From an uncultured Oceanobacter sp. (lineage in GTDB: Bacteria; Pseudomonadota; Gammaproteobacteria; Pseudomonadales; Oceanobacteraceae), in the NCBI GenBank assembly GCA_913061185.1, contig CAJXTI010000014.1:1-64000 (forward strand): a stretch of DNA of 64,000 nucleotides, given 5' to 3'. Both the position numbers and the translations under genes were made by a program. The notes beneath the pieces are model-generated. The model did no database searches. It saw nothing but the letters and a program-made list of their open reading frames with translations, and was not told the DNA's origin. Below, one piece after another: positions 60,147-64,000 of this stretch. How positions within the stretch are numbered: the first letter of the stretch is position 1; each line of letters starts with the position of its first letter.

Positions 60147-61355
60147 ATGCTGCAACTAGCCAATAAACGTATTTTACTCGGTATAAGTGGCGGCATTGCT
60201 GCTTACAAATCGGCCGAATTGGTACGTACCCTGACCAAGGCCGGTGCCGACGTTCGCGTGATCATGACGTCAGGCGCACTGGAATTTATCACGCCGTTAA
60301 CACTACAAGCCTTGTCGGGAAATCCGGTACATCATGCCCTGCTGGATGAAACCGCAGAAGCCGGCATGGGCCATATCGAGCTGGCTCGCTGGGCCGACAC
60401 CATACTGATTGCGCCAGCCACTGCCGACGTCATCGCCCGCCTTGCCGCTGGCATGGGCAACGATCTGTTAACCACGGTTTGTCTCGCCAGCGCCGCGCCG
60501 CTCTGCCTGGCACCCGCCATGAATCAGCAAATGTGGGCCGCACCGACCACCCAGAACAACCTCGCAACCCTGGCACAACTGCTCGGAGAAAAGCTGGCCC
60601 TGTTTGGCCCCGACTCCGGCGCCCAGGCCTGTGGCGATATTGGCCCCGGCCGCATGTTGGAACCGGAAGCCATTGCCCGCCTGCTGGCCAATCGTTTCAC
60701 AACCGGTGCATTGGCCGGTAAGCGCGTGGTGATTACCGCAGGCCCAACCCGCGAAGCCCTCGACCCGGTGCGTTACATCAGCAATCACAGCTCCGGCAAA
60801 ATGGGTTATGCCTTGGCTCGGGCAGCACAGGAAGCCGGTGCTGAGGTAACGCTGATTTCCGGCCCCGTCCACCTGCCAGCACCGGACAGGGTTACGCTGG
60901 TATCGGTGGTTTCTGCCACCGATATGCTGGCCGCCGCATTAGCAACACTGGAGCACTGCGACCTGTTTATCGCCAGTGCCGCTGTCGCCGACTACCGCCC
61001 GGCAACGATTGCCGAACAGAAGATCAAAAAGGCGGGAGATGAAATCCAGCTCACGCTGGTCAAGAACCCCGACATCGTCGCCACCATTGCCCAACATAAA
61101 AATCGACCGTTTACCGTTGGCTTTGCTGCCGAAACCAACGATGTCGATGCCTACGCCCGCGCCAAACTCGAACGCAAAAACCTCGATATGATTATCGCCA
61201 ACGACGTCTCGCGCCAGGATATCGGCTTTGGTGCCGACGATAATGCCGTCACGCTCTACAGCAAACACGGCTCGACCGAATTTACGGTCATGAACAAAGC
61301 CTTGCTGGCACGGCAACTACTCGCCGCCATTGCTATCCAGCTCGCGGCGCTATAA
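60147..61355 (+). CDS. coaBC: Bifunctional phosphopantothenoylcysteine synthetase/decarboxylase
   Basis: A 402-residue fusion enzyme of coenzyme A synthesis. The N-terminal CoaC part is an FMN flavoprotein decarboxylase: GISGGIAAYKSAEL (12-25), catalytic His76 in GHIELARWAD, and PAMN (123-126). The C-terminal CoaB part ligates cysteine to phosphopantothenate: ITAGPTREALDPVRYISNHSSGKMG and ASAAVADYRP, then the KIKK lysines. Length and motifs are complete. It is immediately upstream of dut (49 bp to the dut GTG), as in many gammaproteobacteria. Confidence 0.97.
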   Translation: MLQLANKRILLGISGGIAAYKSAELVRTLTKAGADVRVIMTSGALEFITPLTLQALSGNPVHHALLDETAEAGMGHIELARWADTILIAPATADVIARLAAGMGNDLLTTVCLASAAPLCLAPAMNQQMWAAPTTQNNLATLAQLLGEKLALFGPDSGAQACGDIGPGRMLEPEAIARLLANRFTTGALAGKRVVITAGPTREALDPVRYISNHSSGKMGYALARAAQEAGAEVTLISGPVHLPAPDRVTLVSVVSATDMLAAALATLEHCDLFIASAAVADYRPATIAEQKIKKAGDEIQLTLVKNPDIVATIAQHKNRPFTVGFAAETNDVDAYARAKLERKNLDMIIANDVSRQDIGFGADDNAVTLYSKHGSTEFTVMNKALLARQLLAAIAIQLAAL

Positions 61356-61403
61356 ACCGCCTCGGTGCATCCACCGCTCATAAACAAACAGGAACCCGTT
61401 ACC

Positions 61404-61862
61404 GTGAATACACTGCAATTCAAGATTCTCGACCAACGCCTGGGAGATACCATCCCGCTGCCAGAATACGCCACTCCCGGCTCGGCAGGGCTGGATCTGC
61501 GAGCCTGTATTGAAGAAGACAGCCTCACCATTGAGCCGGGCCAGACCGTACTGATCCCTACCGGTATGGCGATTTATATTGAAGATCCTGGCCTCGCCGC
61601 CATGCTGTTGCCCCGCTCTGGCCTCGGCCACAAACACGGCATCGTGCTGGGCAACCTGGTCGGCCTGATCGACTCCGACTACCAGGGGCCGCTCATGGTA
61701 TCGTGCTGGAATCGAAGCGCTGAAGCCTTCACGCTGAATGTTGGCGAACGCCTGGCGCAACTGGTGCTGGTGCCGGTAGTGCAGGCCCAGTTCCGTCAGG
61801 TTGCAGAATTTACCGAAACCGAACGTGGCACTGGTGGTTTTGGCCACTCTGGCCGTCACTGA
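61404..61862 (+). CDS. dut: Deoxyuridine triphosphatase (dUTPase)
   Basis: A 152-residue trimeric dUTPase that removes dUTP and supplies dUMP. The start is taken as GTG at 61404, giving the usual [14 protein letters not shown] opening with AGGA upstream; an ATG 39 bp earlier lacks a ribosome site. Motifs: AGLDLRA (28-34), PRSGLG (70-75), GLIDSDYQG with catalytic Asp90, and RGTGGFG (141-147). It lies between coaBC and argB. In Pseudomonas an algC gene usually stands between dut and argB; here it is missing. Confidence 0.96.
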   Translation: MNTLQFKILDQRLGDTIPLPEYATPGSAGLDLRACIEEDSLTIEPGQTVLIPTGMAIYIEDPGLAAMLLPRSGLGHKHGIVLGNLVGLIDSDYQGPLMVSCWNRSAEAFTLNVGERLAQLVLVPVVQAQFRQVAEFTETERGTGGFGHSGRH

Positions 61863-61873
61863 TCGGCCCGTAG

Positions 61874-62887
<1,014 letters not shown>

Positions 62888-62898
62888 CAGGAGAACCC

Positions 62899-63513
62899 AT
62901 GGCACAGGCGGAAGACAAGCTGTCCCGCAGAGACCAGATACTTCAGGCTCTGGTACATATGCTGGAAACCCAGCCCGGTGCCCGAATTACCACGGCCAAC
63001 CTGGCAAAGGAAGTCGGCGTATCAGAAGCGGCGCTGTACCGCCACTTCCCCAGCAAGGCAAAGATGTTTGAAGGGCTGATCAGCTTTATCGAAGAAACCA
63101 TCTTCAGCCGCATCAACCTGATCCTGCAGGATATCGACAGCGCCGAAGCGCGTTGCCAGCATACATTGATGCTGGTACTCACCTTCGCCGAACGTAACCC
63201 TGGCATGTGTCGCCTGTTATCTGGAGATGCGCTGTCGGGTGAAACGGAACGCCTGCGCCAGCGCATCCAGCAATTTTTTGAACGGCTGGAAACCCAGTTC
63301 AGACAGATTATTCGGGAAGCCGAATTACGTGAAGACAAACTGCCGCAACATACCGCCAGTGCATTGGCCAATTTGTTGACTGCTGTGGTAGAAGGCAAAA
63401 TACGCCAGTTTGTGCGTACCGAGTTTGCACTGAAGCCAACCGCCTATTGGGATGAACAATGGCTCGTGCTGCAAAGCCAGCTGTTAAGAACAAAACAAAT
63501 CCCGACCAACTAA
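62899..63513 (+). CDS. slmA: Nucleoid occlusion factor SlmA
   Basis: A 204-residue TetR-family protein that binds chromosomal sites and blocks FtsZ assembly over the nucleoid. The N-terminal helix-turn-helix is [52 protein letters not shown]; the C-terminal body ([30 protein letters not shown]) matches SlmA rather than a ligand-sensing repressor. AGGAG precedes the ATG. It lies directly after argB, as in related species. Confidence 0.94.
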   Translation: MAQAEDKLSRRDQILQALVHMLETQPGARITTANLAKEVGVSEAALYRHFPSKAKMFEGLISFIEETIFSRINLILQDIDSAEARCQHTLMLVLTFAERNPGMCRLLSGDALSGETERLRQRIQQFFERLETQFRQIIREAELREDKLPQHTASALANLLTAVVEGKIRQFVRTEFALKPTAYWDEQWLVLQSQLLRTKQIPTN

Positions 63514-63534
63514 CGGACAGGCCCGATTCAGACT

Positions 63535-63576
63535 GCGCCACAAGCTGTCGTTGGATGTCGCGACAGGCTGTGGTGC
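63535..63576. other. Inverted repeat after slmA
   Basis: GCGCCACA-A-GCTGTCG (63535-63550) pairs with CGACAG-GC-TGTGGTGC (63561-63576), forming a long interrupted stem between convergent genes. No U-run follows on either strand. It may serve as a factor-assisted terminator. Confidence 0.5.
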
Positions 63577-63591
63577 AAGATTCCGGTTGGT

Positions 63592-64000
63592 TTATCGACT
63601 GACAGGAGGCTTGGCTTTGGAGAAACGGTCAACCCGCTCAAAATCCACCTCGTCATACAAGGTGCCGGGGGGATATACCTGTAATATTCGCACCCGTTCA
63701 TATTGTTCTGCGTACTCTCGGGTAATACGCCCCAACTCGGTGCGTCGATCGCGGATATCCCGCTTGCTATCAGCGAGCACTCCCGACACTTCATTCAGCT
63801 CCTGCTGAATATCCCCAGGGACTTCCACACCTCGGCTGGTAAAACCCTCTGCCTGACGCTGCGCCTGCGCCAGCTTTTGCTCCAGCGCCTCCTGGCGACG
63901 TTCCTGCAGGGAAATGTAAGTACCCACTTCCTCTGCCTTGCGCAACCGTGCCCGTTCAACATCGGATGGCTGCTCATACAAACGCAGAAGATTAATATCC
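63592..64000 (-). CDS. Coiled-coil protein, C-terminal part
   Basis: The last 135 codons of a gene that continues beyond the window; the in-frame sequence is open to the edge (DINLLRLYEQPSDVERARLRK). Most of it is charged and helical, with heptad-like spacing from about the EQPSDVERARLRK segment through RRTELGRITREYAEQYERVRILQVYPPG, so a coiled coil is likely. It ends in a short non-helical tail (DRFSKAKPPVSR). No known domain is recognised and its start is unseen. It converges with slmA. Confidence 0.6.
   Translation of the reverse strand, partial: DINLLRLYEQPSDVERARLRKAEEVGTYISLQERRQEALEQKLAQAQRQAEGFTSRGVEVPGDIQQELNEVSGVLADSKRDIRDRRTELGRITREYAEQYERVRILQVYPPGTLYDEVDFERVDRFSKAKPPVSR

Overview
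The window looks like a chromosomal segment of a marine or halophilic gammaproteobacterium, probably Oceanospirillales-like. The evidence is a slmA-type division regulator beside argB, the radC / coaBC-dut-argB / rpmBG-mutM housekeeping block, an Entner-Doudoroff aldolase with pgi, and an ectoine catabolic operon of the DoeB2 type. Gene density is high. No rRNA, tRNA, CRISPR array or prophage was seen. Two mobile-element traces are visible: the end of an IS4-like element at the left edge, and a short MITE-like insertion near 6.9 kb.

Region 1 (1-25 kb) is a large minus-strand catabolic island. In the direction of transcription it encodes acyl-CoA dehydrogenase, SCP-x-type thiolase, acyl-CoA synthetase, a saccharopine-dehydrogenase-like reductase and two SDRs. 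A terminator follows. Next come a DUF1302 outer-membrane protein, a DUF1329 protein, a YCF48-like protein, an RND exporter and a universal stress protein, then EthD, EtfB, EtfA, ETF-QO, an MFS carrier and an aldehyde dehydrogenase. An IS4-like insertion has cut off the end of the aldehyde dehydrogenase. A large MalT-type LuxR regulator is divergent from the island. Two nearly identical palindromes (ATCACGG-N4-CCGTGAT) sit at the heads of the two main operons and are the best candidate operators. The set looks like a self-contained uptake, CoA-activation, oxidation and electron-delivery system for a hydrophobic carboxylic compound whose identity I cannot determine.

Region 2 (25-41 kb) holds a LysR regulator, an amidase, a malate dehydrogenase with an unusual C-terminal tail, and a five-gene heme-dependent oxidative N-demethylase (dimethylamine monooxygenase-like) cluster that includes a DUF1989-GcvT fusion. 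Divergent from the cluster is an overlapping three-gene signalling operon (soluble NarX-like kinase, NarL-type regulator, PAS-only protein). A NYN-domain protein, an AraC regulator and an aldo/keto reductase follow. The demethylase probably releases formaldehyde units captured on tetrahydrofolate by the GcvT-like protein.

Region 3 (41-47.6 kb) is the operon doeB2-doeD-doeA-doeC, which would convert ectoine via N-acetyl-diaminobutyrate and diaminobutyrate to aspartate. It ends at a clear terminator. Upstream lies about 1 kb of gene-poor, partly AT-rich DNA with a 14-bp direct repeat, an orphan terminator and a well-formed 57-codon small gene.

Region 4 (47.8-64 kb) is mostly core genome: a DUF3127 protein with an SSB-like tail, a MarC-family protein, a solitary sugar-binding protein, eda, pgi, an outer-membrane protein, mutM, rpmG, rpmB, a LysR regulator divergent from an SGNH hydrolase plus Old Yellow Enzyme pair, radC, coaBC, dut, argB, slmA, and the end of a coiled-coil protein that runs off the window.
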